NCBI GenBank assembly: GCA_044226525.1
Contig: JBGAGV010000002.1
Span: 434,001 to 498,000 of the forward strand
Direction of reading: 5' to 3'
Source: VFJQ01 sp044226525
GTDB taxonomy: Bacteria; Verrucomicrobiota; Verrucomicrobiia; Chthoniobacterales; Chthoniobacteraceae
DNA: 64,000 nt
Every line of letters begins with the position of its first letter. Within the stretch, counting starts at the first letter, position 1. This document shows, one piece after another, positions 48,822 to 57,205 of this stretch. Below the pieces are notes generated by a model. It had not been told where the DNA came from. It saw only the letters and a program-made list of their open reading frames with translations, and searched no databases. A program made the position numbers and the translations under genes.

Positions 48822-50365
48822 ACGTCAAAAGCACGCTCTGGCGCACCTCGGTCTCCAGTTACCTCCGCACCGTGCTGCGGCTGGTGCTGGGGTTGGTCAC
48901 CTTCCGCATGCTCTACACCGGCCTGAGCAAGCCGGACTTCGGCTTCTGGTCGCTGCTCTGGAGCGTTTTCGGCTATGGAGTCCTCGTCGATTTCGGGCTC
49001 GGCTTTGCCACCCAGAAACGTGTCGCGGAACTGACCGTGCACGAGGATTGGGAAGAACTCAGTCGCATCCTCAGCACCATCGTCACGTTCTTTTTTGGCA
49101 TCGGAGCGATCGTGCTGGCGGTCGCGTGGCTCGGTTCCGACTTCATCCTGGGCTGGTTCAAGATCGAAGGCGGCGATCCGGCGACGTATCGCGACGTCTT
49201 CCTCATCTTCTTTGTCGGGCTCGCGCTCGGATTTCCCCTCGGCATCTTTCCCGAAATCCTCCGCGGCCTGCAACGGGTCAGCACGGTCAATCATATCGTC
49301 TCGCTGGCATTGCTGGTGAATTTCGGACTCCTTGCCGCCGCGCTTCATTTCGGCTGGGGCTTGAAGATCATCCTCATGATCGCTCTCGCCACCACCATCG
49401 GGCCGGATCTCATTTGCGGGCTCGTCGCCGCGCGACTGCTGCCGCGAGTGCGGGTGCGACCGACGCTCTTCCGCTGGAGCAAAGTCGGCGAGACGATGAA
49501 GTTCTCGCTCTGGGCCTATCTCATCACGGCGACGAACATCGTGCTCGGGAAAACCGATCAGCTTGTCATTGGCACGTGCCTCTCCGTGTCCGCCGTCGCC
49601 ATCTACGTGACTGGTTCTAAAGTCGCGGAAATGTTCAGCCTCTTCACGCGGCAATTGCAGGAAGCACTCTCTCCCGCCGCGGCACATCTGAAGGCCAAAG
49701 GCGATCATGCCGCGCTCCGCGAGTTACTCGTCGAAGGCACGCGGCTCAGCACGATGATCGCCACGCCGCTCTATCTGCTCTGCGTTTTCTATTTACCCGA
49801 ACTGATCCGGCTGCTCACCGGCGAACGCACTCCGCATACCGACGGTTACTGGACCGGCCAGGTGCTGCTGTTCTGGTTTTACCTCAACATCATGACGCAC
49901 AGCGTCAGCAAACGCATCTTCGTGATGACCGGGCACGAACGGCGGCTCATGTGGCTCGGCGTCGTCGAGGCAGTCGCCAATCTCGTGCTGAGCATCACCT
50001 TCATTACGATCTTCAAGACCGTCGTCGCCGTGGCAGTTGGTTCGTTGATTCCCGCATTGATCATCGGCTGGTTCTGCCTGTGGCCGTGGTCTGCTCGCGA
50101 GGCGGAAATGGGCTCGTTAGAGCTCGCCAGGCTGGTGCTATGGCCGAGCATTCTGGCCGGGGTGCCCATGGCGCTGGTGCTGGCGGCATTCCACTTCGCG
50201 CCATGGCATGGCGGGCCACTGCCCTTTCCGATCGTTGCCGCTGAGAGCGTCGTTGCCGGCGCCGTGGCCGGCGTCGGGTTATGGAAGTTTGGCCTCACCG
50301 AAATCGAACAAACAAAGATCGGCCAGAAACTCGCCCGTTTCACGGCGAAAAGGAGGGCCGCATGA
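48818..50365 (+). CDS. Wzx-like polysaccharide repeat-unit flippase
   Basis: Integral membrane protein of 515 aa with about 12-14 hydrophobic helices, resembling the polysaccharide-transporter branch of the MATE/MOP superfamily. It presumably moves undecaprenyl-linked repeat units across the inner membrane. The N-terminal FRMLYTGLSKPDFGFWSLLWSV (positions 29-50) has the Wzx pattern of a helix, a Gly/Phe turn and a helix; charged cytoplasmic loops alternate with long apolar stretches. It starts 4 bp inside the preceding glycosyltransferase stop. Together with the initiating transferase and the Wzy-like protein at 55751-57106 it indicates a Wzx/Wzy-dependent pathway. Confidence 0.85.
   Translation: MNVKSTLWRTSVSSYLRTVLRLVLGLVTFRMLYTGLSKPDFGFWSLLWSVFGYGVLVDFGLGFATQKRVAELTVHEDWEELSRILSTIVTFFFGIGAIVLAVAWLGSDFILGWFKIEGGDPATYRDVFLIFFVGLALGFPLGIFPEILRGLQRVSTVNHIVSLALLVNFGLLAAALHFGWGLKIILMIALATTIGPDLICGLVAARLLPRVRVRPTLFRWSKVGETMKFSLWAYLITATNIVLGKTDQLVIGTCLSVSAVAIYVTGSKVAEMFSLFTRQLQEALSPAAAHLKAKGDHAALRELLVEGTRLSTMIATPLYLLCVFYLPELIRLLTGERTPHTDGYWTGQVLLFWFYLNIMTHSVSKRIFVMTGHERRLMWLGVVEAVANLVLSITFITIFKTVVAVAVGSLIPALIIGWFCLWPWSAREAEMGSLELARLVLWPSILAGVPMALVLAAFHFAPWHGGPLPFPIVAAESVVAGAVAGVGLWKFGLTEIEQTKIGQKLARFTAKRRAA
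50351..50356 (+). promoter_or_regulatory. strong ribosome-binding site of the family 2 glycosyltransferase gene
   Basis: A full AGGAGG stands 5 nt before the ATG at 50362, inside the end of the flippase gene. Most genes in this run have weak or no Shine-Dalgarno sequences and rely on 4-bp stop/start overlaps, so this one may be translated more independently. Confidence 0.7.
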
Positions 50366-51237
50366 GCGACCCACTCGTCAGTGTCGTCATGCGCTCGTTC
50401 AACGAAGCGTGGGCGCTGAAAGAAACGCTACCGGCGCTCGCAGCGCAGGATTGGAAAACCTGGGAACTCATCGTCATCGATTCCGGCTCCTCGGATGGCT
50501 CGGTCGATCTGATTCGCGCCGCCAGCCCGCGCCATTTCGTGCAGATCCAGCCGCACGAATACAACCCCAGCCGCGTGATGAACCAAGGCATGCGGCTCGC
50601 CCAGTCGGATCTTGCGCTTTTCCTGAATGCCGATGCCACGCCGCAGGGACCAAACTGGCTGCGCCCGCTCGCCAATGCCCTGCACAATCCACAGGTCGCC
50701 GCCGTTTTCGGCCGGCAGGTCCCGCGCCCCGACTGCGAGGCGGTGTTCGCGTGCGACTACGACCGGTGCTTCGGGCCGAATCGCGAGTCCGCGAAGTGGG
50801 ATCACTTTTTCAGCATGGTGAGCAGCGGCCTGCGCAAGGATGTGTGGGCCAAGCGCGGCTTCCGCGAAGATCTGCAATACGCCGAGGACGACGAATACAC
50901 CCGCTGGTGCAAGGCACAGGGTTATCGCGTGCTCTACGTGCCGGAATCGATCGCCATGCACTCGCACAACTACACGCCGGCCCAAGCTTACAAACGTAGT
51001 TTCGGCGACTCGTGCGCTTCGGCGGCAAGCTGGTCGGGCAAGCTGTCCGACGTGACCTGGCCAAAGGTCGTCGTCCTCGGTTGGTTGCGCGATCTTCGCC
51101 ACGATCTCCGTTATGTCAGCCAGCACGGCATTTGGTCGCAATTCCCGCACGCGATGCGCGTGCGGTGGGCACAACGACGCGGCCGGCTCGATGGCTTCCG
51201 CGCTGGCTGGGCAAAATATCGGGAGAACGCCGCATGA
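50362..51237 (+). CDS. glycosyltransferase family 2 (GT-A)
   Basis: Predicted inverting glycosyltransferase of 291 aa. The nucleotide-sugar-binding N-terminus reads PLVSVVMRSFNEAWALKETL with the acidic VIDSGSSDGS, and the metal-binding DXD-type motif is NADAT (about residues 92-96). An ED-containing acceptor region (YAEDDEYTRWCKAQGYRV) supplies the probable catalytic base. A C-terminal region of about 80 residues after the GT-A fold is basic and aromatic and may contact the membrane. The start at 50362 has an AGGAGG site 5 nt upstream. It overlaps both neighbours by 4 bp. Confidence 0.9.
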   Translation: MSDPLVSVVMRSFNEAWALKETLPALAAQDWKTWELIVIDSGSSDGSVDLIRAASPRHFVQIQPHEYNPSRVMNQGMRLAQSDLALFLNADATPQGPNWLRPLANALHNPQVAAVFGRQVPRPDCEAVFACDYDRCFGPNRESAKWDHFFSMVSSGLRKDVWAKRGFREDLQYAEDDEYTRWCKAQGYRVLYVPESIAMHSHNYTPAQAYKRSFGDSCASAASWSGKLSDVTWPKVVVLGWLRDLRHDLRYVSQHGIWSQFPHAMRVRWAQRRGRLDGFRAGWAKYRENAA

Positions 51238-52463
51238 AAATTCTCGTCGTCACGAACCTCTATCCCCCGCACTACATCGGAGGCTACGAACTGCGTTGCG
51301 AAACCATCACTAATGCCTTGCGCGCACGAGGACATGAGGTGCAGGTGCTCACATCGAACCACGGTTTGAAGGAAGGTGAATCGTCTGCGGAGCCAGGAGT
51401 CGAGCGCAGCCTCCGCGTGCATGGTTTCTACGGCCATCCGTGGCTGGGCATCGGCGCACTTCGCGAACTGGAGTTTCACAACAACCGCATGCTGAGGGAA
51501 GCCATCGCACGCTTCCACCCCGATGTAGTGCATGTGTGGAATCTCGGCGGCATTTCCAAATCGCTCACGCTCACCCTGCAGCGACTCGGCGTGCCAACCG
51601 TGTATGATGTGTCCGATCACTGGATCGCGCGCAGCCTGGTCGGCGATGTCTGGCTGCGCTGGTGGAATCGCGCGGACGCGCCGTTGCCTCACCGGTTGCT
51701 CCGCGCCTTTTGGACCGCGACCGGTGCACGCCGGCGCTGGGATCAACTCGCCCCGACCAGTCCGATTTCCGAGATTCGTTTCTCGCGCGTTTACTTCTGC
51801 AGCCGCGCGCTGCTCGAAATCACGCGGAGCAAGGGTTACGAAGTCGGTCATGGCGCGGTGATTCATTGCCCGGTCGATATTCGCCGCTTCCACGGCGAGC
51901 CGCGCCCCACCACGGCTCCGATGCGGAAGCTACTCTACGTCGGCCGCTTTTCGGAGGACAAAGGCGTGCTCACAGCACTGAAAGCGATGGCCATCGCTTG
52001 CGATCAATTCCCCGGCGAGCTTCACCTTTACGGCCGCGGCGACGCGGACTACGAAGCCGAACTCAAACGCTTCGCCGAGGCGGAAAAATTGCGCGTGGAG
52101 TTCCGTTCCGCCAAGGCGGCGGAGATGCCGGACATCTATCGCCAGCACGACGCGCTGCTCTTCACCTCGGAATGGGAAGAGCCTTTCGCGCTTACCCCGC
52201 TCGAGGCGATGGCGTGCGGCTTGCCCGTGATCGGCACCACTACGGGGGGGAGCATCGAACTACTGCGCCACGGCGACAACGCCCTCACCTATCAAGCCGG
52301 CGATCCCGCGGAACTCGCCCGCCGGATTCTCGAACTCGATGCCGATGCGAACCTGCGCGCGCGGATCGCGCAAACCGGTTATCATGAGGTCCGGGAGCGA
52401 CTGAACGAAGAACTCATCGTGTCGCAGATCGAAACCTATCTGCGCGAAACCATCCCGGCATGA
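51234..52463 (+). CDS. glycosyltransferase family 4 (GT-B)
   Basis: Predicted retaining glycosyltransferase of 409 aa. The start KILVVTNLYPPHYIGGYEL is the typical GT4 N-terminal beta-strand and glycine-rich loop. The donor-binding half carries LLYVGRFSEDKGVLTALKAM, EEPFALTPLEAMACGLPVIG (the EX7E segment, about 320-340) and TTGGSIELL. A stretch of seven G at about 52243-52249 codes for two glycines in TTGGS. It overlaps the preceding family 2 enzyme and the following nucleotidyltransferase-like gene by 4 bp each. Confidence 0.9.
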   Translation: MKILVVTNLYPPHYIGGYELRCETITNALRARGHEVQVLTSNHGLKEGESSAEPGVERSLRVHGFYGHPWLGIGALRELEFHNNRMLREAIARFHPDVVHVWNLGGISKSLTLTLQRLGVPTVYDVSDHWIARSLVGDVWLRWWNRADAPLPHRLLRAFWTATGARRRWDQLAPTSPISEIRFSRVYFCSRALLEITRSKGYEVGHGAVIHCPVDIRRFHGEPRPTTAPMRKLLYVGRFSEDKGVLTALKAMAIACDQFPGELHLYGRGDADYEAELKRFAEAEKLRVEFRSAKAAEMPDIYRQHDALLFTSEWEEPFALTPLEAMACGLPVIGTTTGGSIELLRHGDNALTYQAGDPAELARRILELDADANLRARIAQTGYHEVRERLNEELIVSQIETYLRETIPA

Positions 52464-53584
52464 ACGCTCGCTTTACCGTCGATGGCAGCGATGCGCTCGA
52501 AGCTCGATTGGAAAAACTGTGCGAGGCCGTGGCAGAATCGGTCCGCAGAATCGTCCCGGCAGAACGGCTGGAAGGAGTGCTGCTCGGCGGCGGATACGGC
52601 CGCGGCGAAGGCGGTGTCTTGCGGGTGGAAGAAGATCTGCCTTACAATGATCTGGAGTTCTACGTCCTCATTCACGGGCCGGTTCCCCTGAGCGAGCGGC
52701 GCTACGGACACGCCCTCCACGAACTGGGCGAGGAACTGACGCCGCAGATCGGCATCGAGGTCGAGTTCAAGATTCTTTCCCACGACAAGCTGCGCTCGAG
52801 TCCGACGAGCATGTTCTACTACGATCTGGTCGTCGGGCATCGCCGGCTGATTGGCGAAGCGGATCTCCTCGCTGGCTGCGCACAGCATCGAAAAGCGGAA
52901 GACATCCCGCTGCACGAAGGCACCCGTCTCCTCATGAACCGTTGCTCGGGCCTGCTTTTTTCCCTCGAAAGATTGCAGCGATCCTCCTTCGGCGGCGAGG
53001 AAGCGGACTTTGTCGGTCGCAATCTCGCCAAGGCGCAACTTGCGTTCGGCGACGTCGTCCTCGTCGCGCGCCGGCAGTATCACTCCAGTTGCCGGGAACG
53101 ATTGCGGCGCTTGCGCGAACTCGAACCGGAGGAACAGCCCGAATGGCTCCATTCCATCCGGACGAACCATACCGCGGGTGTCGAATTCAAGCTCCATCCC
53201 ACTCGCAGTGCCCAGACCGTTGCCACGCTGCAGCAGCGGCATACCGAACTCAGCGAACTCGGGCGCGAGTTGTGGCTCTGGTTCGAGTCACGCCGGTTGA
53301 ATACGCCATTCGACGACGTGCGCTCTTACGCCCTCGGCGGCTTGAACAAATGCCCGGAAACTTCGCCACTGCGCAACTGGCTGGTGACGCTGCGTCGCGG
53401 CGGACTCGGCCCCGCTCTTTCCGCAAAGTCTCTCCGCTACCCGCGCGAGCGGCTGTTTCACGCTCTTTGTCTTCTGCTGTGGAGCGATGAGCGAGACGCG
53501 CTGCGAGGCGAACTCAGCGTCGAAGCTGGCGACTTCGCCGGTTGGGTGGCCGCCTACGAACGCTGGTGGAGGCAGTTCAATTGA
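52460..53584 (+). CDS. nucleotidyltransferase-like protein in exopolysaccharide operon
   Basis: Product of 374 aa with features of the DNA polymerase beta-type nucleotidyltransferase superfamily: a helix, then LLGGGYGRGEGG (41-52) and the acidic pair Asp64/Glu66 in YNDLEFYVL, a variant of the hG[GS]..DxD/E pattern. The remaining 250 residues are helical, Arg- and Leu-rich and lack recognised motifs. Superfamily members transfer a nucleotide to proteins, antibiotics or RNA, or act as antitoxins or toxins; a role in a polysaccharide operon is not established. It overlaps the upstream glycosyltransferase by 4 bp. Function unknown. Confidence 0.6.
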   Translation: MNARFTVDGSDALEARLEKLCEAVAESVRRIVPAERLEGVLLGGGYGRGEGGVLRVEEDLPYNDLEFYVLIHGPVPLSERRYGHALHELGEELTPQIGIEVEFKILSHDKLRSSPTSMFYYDLVVGHRRLIGEADLLAGCAQHRKAEDIPLHEGTRLLMNRCSGLLFSLERLQRSSFGGEEADFVGRNLAKAQLAFGDVVLVARRQYHSSCRERLRRLRELEPEEQPEWLHSIRTNHTAGVEFKLHPTRSAQTVATLQQRHTELSELGRELWLWFESRRLNTPFDDVRSYALGGLNKCPETSPLRNWLVTLRRGGLGPALSAKSLRYPRERLFHALCLLLWSDERDALRGELSVEAGDFAGWVAAYERWWRQFN

Positions 53585-53590
53585 ACGGCC

Positions 53591-54124
53591 ATGTTTGAAA
53601 CCCTCTCCGCCGACATCCGCCGCAACCTGCAGGACTATCAGCCGCGGTCATTCGTGCATTGGCTGGCGCTGGTCCTGACGCTGAACAGCATCCATGCGGT
53701 GGCGCTGATCCGTTTCCAGATGTGGTGCGCACGCCTCGGGCTGCCTACGATCTTCGCCAGCAAGCTCCTCTTCTATTTCTTCAAAATCGAAGTGAGCCGT
53801 CATGCCAGGATCGGTCCCGGCCTGCGCCTCCCGCACCCGATGGGCATCATCATTGCCCCCAATGTGACGCTCGGAGCCAACTGCGATCTTTACGCCGACG
53901 TGCGACTCGTGCTCGCCCATGGCGTGAAGGAGGGCGCAACCATCGGCGACCACGTTTTCCTCGGCGACGGCGCGAAGGCCGTGGGCAAACTCTCGATCGG
54001 CGACCACGCTATCATCGGTGTCTCCACGGTCGTGACGAAAGATATCCCCGCTCGCGCCACGGCCATCGGCATCCCGGCGCGGGTGATCGATGAGGACAAC
54101 CAGCGCGCGAACGAACCATCATGA
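53591..54124 (+). CDS. serine-acetyltransferase-like hexapeptide acyltransferase
   Basis: Product of 177 aa. The N-terminal part is helical (RFQMWCARLG, FYFFKIEVSRHARIGPGLRLPHP is the junction, about 60-82), and the C-terminal half is a left-handed beta-helix with CysE-like sequence: GIIIAPNVTLGANC, GDHVFLGDGAKAVG, IGDHAIIGVSTVVTKDIP and a GIPARVI ending. CysE-like proteins in polysaccharide loci usually O-acetylate sugars rather than serine. It is shorter than CysE and lacks its N-terminal hexamerisation region. It starts 6 bp after the nucleotidyltransferase-like gene and overlaps the next glycosyltransferase by 4 bp. Confidence 0.85.
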   Translation: MFETLSADIRRNLQDYQPRSFVHWLALVLTLNSIHAVALIRFQMWCARLGLPTIFASKLLFYFFKIEVSRHARIGPGLRLPHPMGIIIAPNVTLGANCDLYADVRLVLAHGVKEGATIGDHVFLGDGAKAVGKLSIGDHAIIGVSTVVTKDIPARATAIGIPARVIDEDNQRANEPS

Positions 54125-55326
54125 GGATTCTCGTCTTCTATCCCTACATCCCCTACCCAGTCGATCGCGGCACTTATCAACGCACCTTTCACCTGCTGCG
54201 CGCGCTGGCGCGCGATCACGATGTCGATCTGCTCGCGCTGGCGGAAAACGGGGAGAACACCGAGCACCGGGCGGTTTTCGAATCGTTCTGCCGGGAGGTG
54301 GAGTTTGTGAGTTTCGAGCATCCCAAGTGGCAGAAACTCTTTCCCGACCGGCTGCTCAATCCGCTCCCGTCGAATGTCGCTCATTGGACGCTGCCCCACG
54401 TCGCGGAAGCCCTGCGGCAACGCCTGGCGCGCAAATCCTACGATCTCGTCCACGTGTGCGATCTCGTGCTGGCGCAATACTTCGTGAAGGAGCATCCCGA
54501 CGTGCGGCTCGCCGTCGATCGCAGCCGGGTGGATTTGCAATTCCAGCTCATGGAACACGCGCGGATGAAATTCCCGTTCAAAACGCGTCTGCTCCGCTAC
54601 GAGAACTACGCCAAGCTCTGGCTGTTCGAACGCAAGATCGGCAGGCGCGCAGCCGTGGAAGTCGTGTGCGGCCCGGACGACGAAACCTTCCTTCGCCAAT
54701 ATGTCTCGCGGGAGATGCCTATTCAGGTCGTCGCCAACGGCGTCGATCTCGATTACTTCGCGCCCGACTCGGCGCCCGATCCCCGCGCGACGACTCCCAC
54801 TGTGCTGTTCTGCGGCGCCATGGACTACAATCCGAATATCGACGCGTTGCGCTGGTATTTCGGCGAAATCCACCATCGGCTCCGTCAACTCGTGCCGGAA
54901 TTGCAGGTTCTGATCGTAGGCAAAGCGCCCGTTCCGGAAGTGGTCGCCCACGGCGAACGACCGGGCGTCACCGTCACGGGCGGTGTGCCCGACGTGCGGC
55001 CCTACTATCGGCGTTCGTGGTTACAAATCGTCCCCCTGCGCATCGGCGGCGGCACACGATTGAAGATCGTCGAATCGATGGCCATCGGCACACCTGTTAT
55101 ATCCACGACCATCGGGGCGCAGGGACTCGATCTTCAGCACGGCGAAGACATTCTGCTTGCCGATACGCCGGACGATTTTGCTCGTGAAACCGCGCGCGCG
55201 TTGCAGGACGCCAGCCTGCGCGAACACATTAAAAAAGTCGGCATGGCCACCGTGCAGGCGAGGCTTTCCTGGCCCATGCTGGGGCGGCAACTCAGCGAAG
55301 CCTATCAGCGGCGCTTCGGCACATGA
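54121..55326 (+). CDS. glycosyltransferase family 4 (GT-B), exosortase-locus-like type
   Basis: Predicted glycosyltransferase of 401 aa. RILVFYPYIPYPVDRGTYQR at the start and LFCGAMDYNPNIDALRWYF plus VPLRIGGGTRLKIVESMAIG in the donor domain resemble enzymes found in PEP-CTERM/exosortase-associated exopolysaccharide loci; no exosortase is visible in this window. The EX7E glutamate lies in KIVESMAIGTPVIST. It ends the first plus-strand run and is followed after 5 bp by genes on the opposite strand. Specificity unknown. Confidence 0.88.
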   Translation: MRILVFYPYIPYPVDRGTYQRTFHLLRALARDHDVDLLALAENGENTEHRAVFESFCREVEFVSFEHPKWQKLFPDRLLNPLPSNVAHWTLPHVAEALRQRLARKSYDLVHVCDLVLAQYFVKEHPDVRLAVDRSRVDLQFQLMEHARMKFPFKTRLLRYENYAKLWLFERKIGRRAAVEVVCGPDDETFLRQYVSREMPIQVVANGVDLDYFAPDSAPDPRATTPTVLFCGAMDYNPNIDALRWYFGEIHHRLRQLVPELQVLIVGKAPVPEVVAHGERPGVTVTGGVPDVRPYYRRSWLQIVPLRIGGGTRLKIVESMAIGTPVISTTIGAQGLDLQHGEDILLADTPDDFARETARALQDASLREHIKKVGMATVQARLSWPMLGRQLSEAYQRRFGT

Positions 55327-55331
55327 ATGAC

Positions 55332-55754
55332 CTAGTTTGTCGGCGCATCCCGTCCGAAGACAATCCGCTGCCAGAGCGAAATCTGCGTGTGCACCTCCAC
55401 CTCCATCTGTGGACGGACGTGGATGAAAACGAGGTAACCACCGCGAGGCTCGACATAACCGCCCTCCCAGATCCAACCACTTGGCAGCGAAAGCTGCACC
55501 GCGCTCTCGCCGCCTGCCCCGTCCAGCCGGATCCGCACCGAAGTATCGTCTTCGATTCGACTGAAAACCGAACGCTGTCCGCACGCCGATACGGTCAACG
55601 GACCGAGCGAAGAGTCGCTCTCGTTGTAGATGACAATCTGCGACTGATCGGACCGCACCACGGCGACTACGAGAGTCACGCACAGCAGCGCGAAAGTCAC
55701 GAGAGGCAATACGATGCGGCGCTTCCGCCACCACGGGCGATCCATCGTTTTCAT
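55332..55754 (-). CDS. small single-pass membrane protein of unknown function
   Basis: Product of 140 aa with an N-terminal basic patch (RPWWRKRR), one transmembrane helix (about 14-32, VLPLVTFALLCVTLVVAVV) and a C-terminal extracytoplasmic part rich in beta-branched and aromatic residues that ends in a cationic tail. Start ATG 55754 overlaps the stop of the Wzy-like gene by 4 bp; ATG 55745 is an alternative. The two genes form a minus-strand pair inside the exopolysaccharide locus. It may be an accessory subunit of the polymerase/ligase, but no domain is recognised. Confidence 0.6.
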   Translation of the reverse strand: MKTMDRPWWRKRRIVLPLVTFALLCVTLVVAVVRSDQSQIVIYNESDSSLGPLTVSACGQRSVFSRIEDDTSVRIRLDGAGGESAVQLSLPSGWIWEGGYVEPRGGYLVFIHVRPQMEVEVHTQISLWQRIVFGRDAPTN

Positions 55755-57106
55755 GCGCGGGCGGAAGATTCGCGCCGCCAGCTTTCGATGCGAGCCACCA
55801 GACCCAGCAACAGCATCCAGAGCATGAGATTGCGCGGCTGCGTAAGCACTCGCTCCAGGGTGCTCTGGAGGTAATTGCAAATGCAACCCACCGCCACGCC
55901 CAGACTCACGCAACCGAGAAGATGACTGCGAAAATGCAGCATGCCGCGCAGGTTCCACCACAGGAACACGGCAATGAACAGCAGATAGGAAAACAGCCCC
56001 TGCCAGCCGGTCTCCGACATCAGCAGGTAATAATGGCTCTCGACCACCCCCTTGGCGTAATCGGAATCCACCTTGTGCCCGCGCTCCCGTTCCCAGTCGT
56101 CGATGATATCGCCATACGGAAAGGGTGGATTGATGGTGTGCGCGTAGTTGTTCCAACCGATGCCGAGGGGATGATCGTGCACCATGGCGCGCGAGGCGGC
56201 GTTCATGAGATCGCGCGTTTCCCCGCTCGCTTCGTTGCCCTGGTCGTTAAAGCGGGCGATGATCGTGCCGATCGTCAGCATCAGGCCCAAGGCTCCCACC
56301 GCCCCAAGCGATGCGACGGTAATGAGGCGGCGCCTGGTTGGTTGATCGAGCAGACTCAGCCCCACCACCAGCACCGAACCCAGGGCGAAGATGGCCAACC
56401 CGGCCCGGGACAAGGTGCTCTGCACGATGCCTGCGCACGCGATAAATCCACCGAGCAGAAAATTTCCTCGCGGCACGTTCGGCCCCATCCCCGTCGCCAG
56501 GAGGAGAAGCCCCGCCATGATCGAAAACATCGCCAGCGGGTTCTGGTGCTCAAACGTCCCTCGCACCTGATAGATGTGATTGATATACTTCCACTTCAGA
56601 ACGACGAAGAACTCCCAGAGCATCGTCGCCGCGAGCATCTGAAGGAAAAAGCCCACGTCGCGCTCCCTGCGCAGAAAATTAAAGGCAGCGATGAAGAGCA
56701 GCGCCATTTTCGCCGACTTCAGCGCGGCCATGCAGACGTAGCCCGGCATCGGCGCATTCACGATGGAGAGCAACGACAGCCCGCAGTAAAGCAGGTAGAG
56801 CCCCAGCCCGGGCGGCAGCCAGCGAAAGGTTTTCGGCGATTCGCACCACAGGCCGATCGACAGCATGATCGACAGCACTTCGGTGAAGTAGAAATGGTAG
56901 CCCTTGGCGTGGCCGCGATACCACTCCACCGAGCCGAGGGTGAGGCCCCATTCCGACGGACCGAAGAGTCCGCCGATCGTCATGAAGCATAACATCCCGA
57001 AGATCACCCGTTGTGCCGTGGCTCGTCCGCGCAGCATCGCGCCGCCGAGCGGAGCAACGCCGAGAAAGAGCACAACGAGGAAGATGGCTTTGAGGATGTC
57101 CTTCAC
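55751..57106 (-). CDS. O-antigen polymerase/ligase-like (Wzy/WaaL) membrane protein
   Basis: Polytopic membrane protein of 451 aa with about 10-12 helices. A large periplasmic loop (about 320-370) contains HDHPLGIGWNNYAH and a later SHYYLLMSETGWQGL, which fit the Wzy_C/O-antigen-ligase signature (H...G.G..N..., then H......E.G). It probably polymerises repeat units or ligates the finished polymer. The GTG at 57106 was chosen because AGGG lies 6 nt upstream; the frame is open to a TTG at 57133. It is the only large gene in the locus on the minus strand and shares a promoter region with the divergent STAS-glycosyltransferase gene. Confidence 0.82.
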   Translation of the reverse strand: MKDILKAIFLVVLFLGVAPLGGAMLRGRATAQRVIFGMLCFMTIGGLFGPSEWGLTLGSVEWYRGHAKGYHFYFTEVLSIMLSIGLWCESPKTFRWLPPGLGLYLLYCGLSLLSIVNAPMPGYVCMAALKSAKMALLFIAAFNFLRRERDVGFFLQMLAATMLWEFFVVLKWKYINHIYQVRGTFEHQNPLAMFSIMAGLLLLATGMGPNVPRGNFLLGGFIACAGIVQSTLSRAGLAIFALGSVLVVGLSLLDQPTRRRLITVASLGAVGALGLMLTIGTIIARFNDQGNEASGETRDLMNAASRAMVHDHPLGIGWNNYAHTINPPFPYGDIIDDWERERGHKVDSDYAKGVVESHYYLLMSETGWQGLFSYLLFIAVFLWWNLRGMLHFRSHLLGCVSLGVAVGCICNYLQSTLERVLTQPRNLMLWMLLLGLVARIESWRRESSARA

Positions 57107-57205
57107 GACTGACCCTACTTTGTCGAAAACCAACCAAAGAGCGGAAGCGCGAAAGGAAGCTCGCCCATTCGGTTCGAGGTGTGCTTAAATTTGCCATTGA
57201 ATCCC

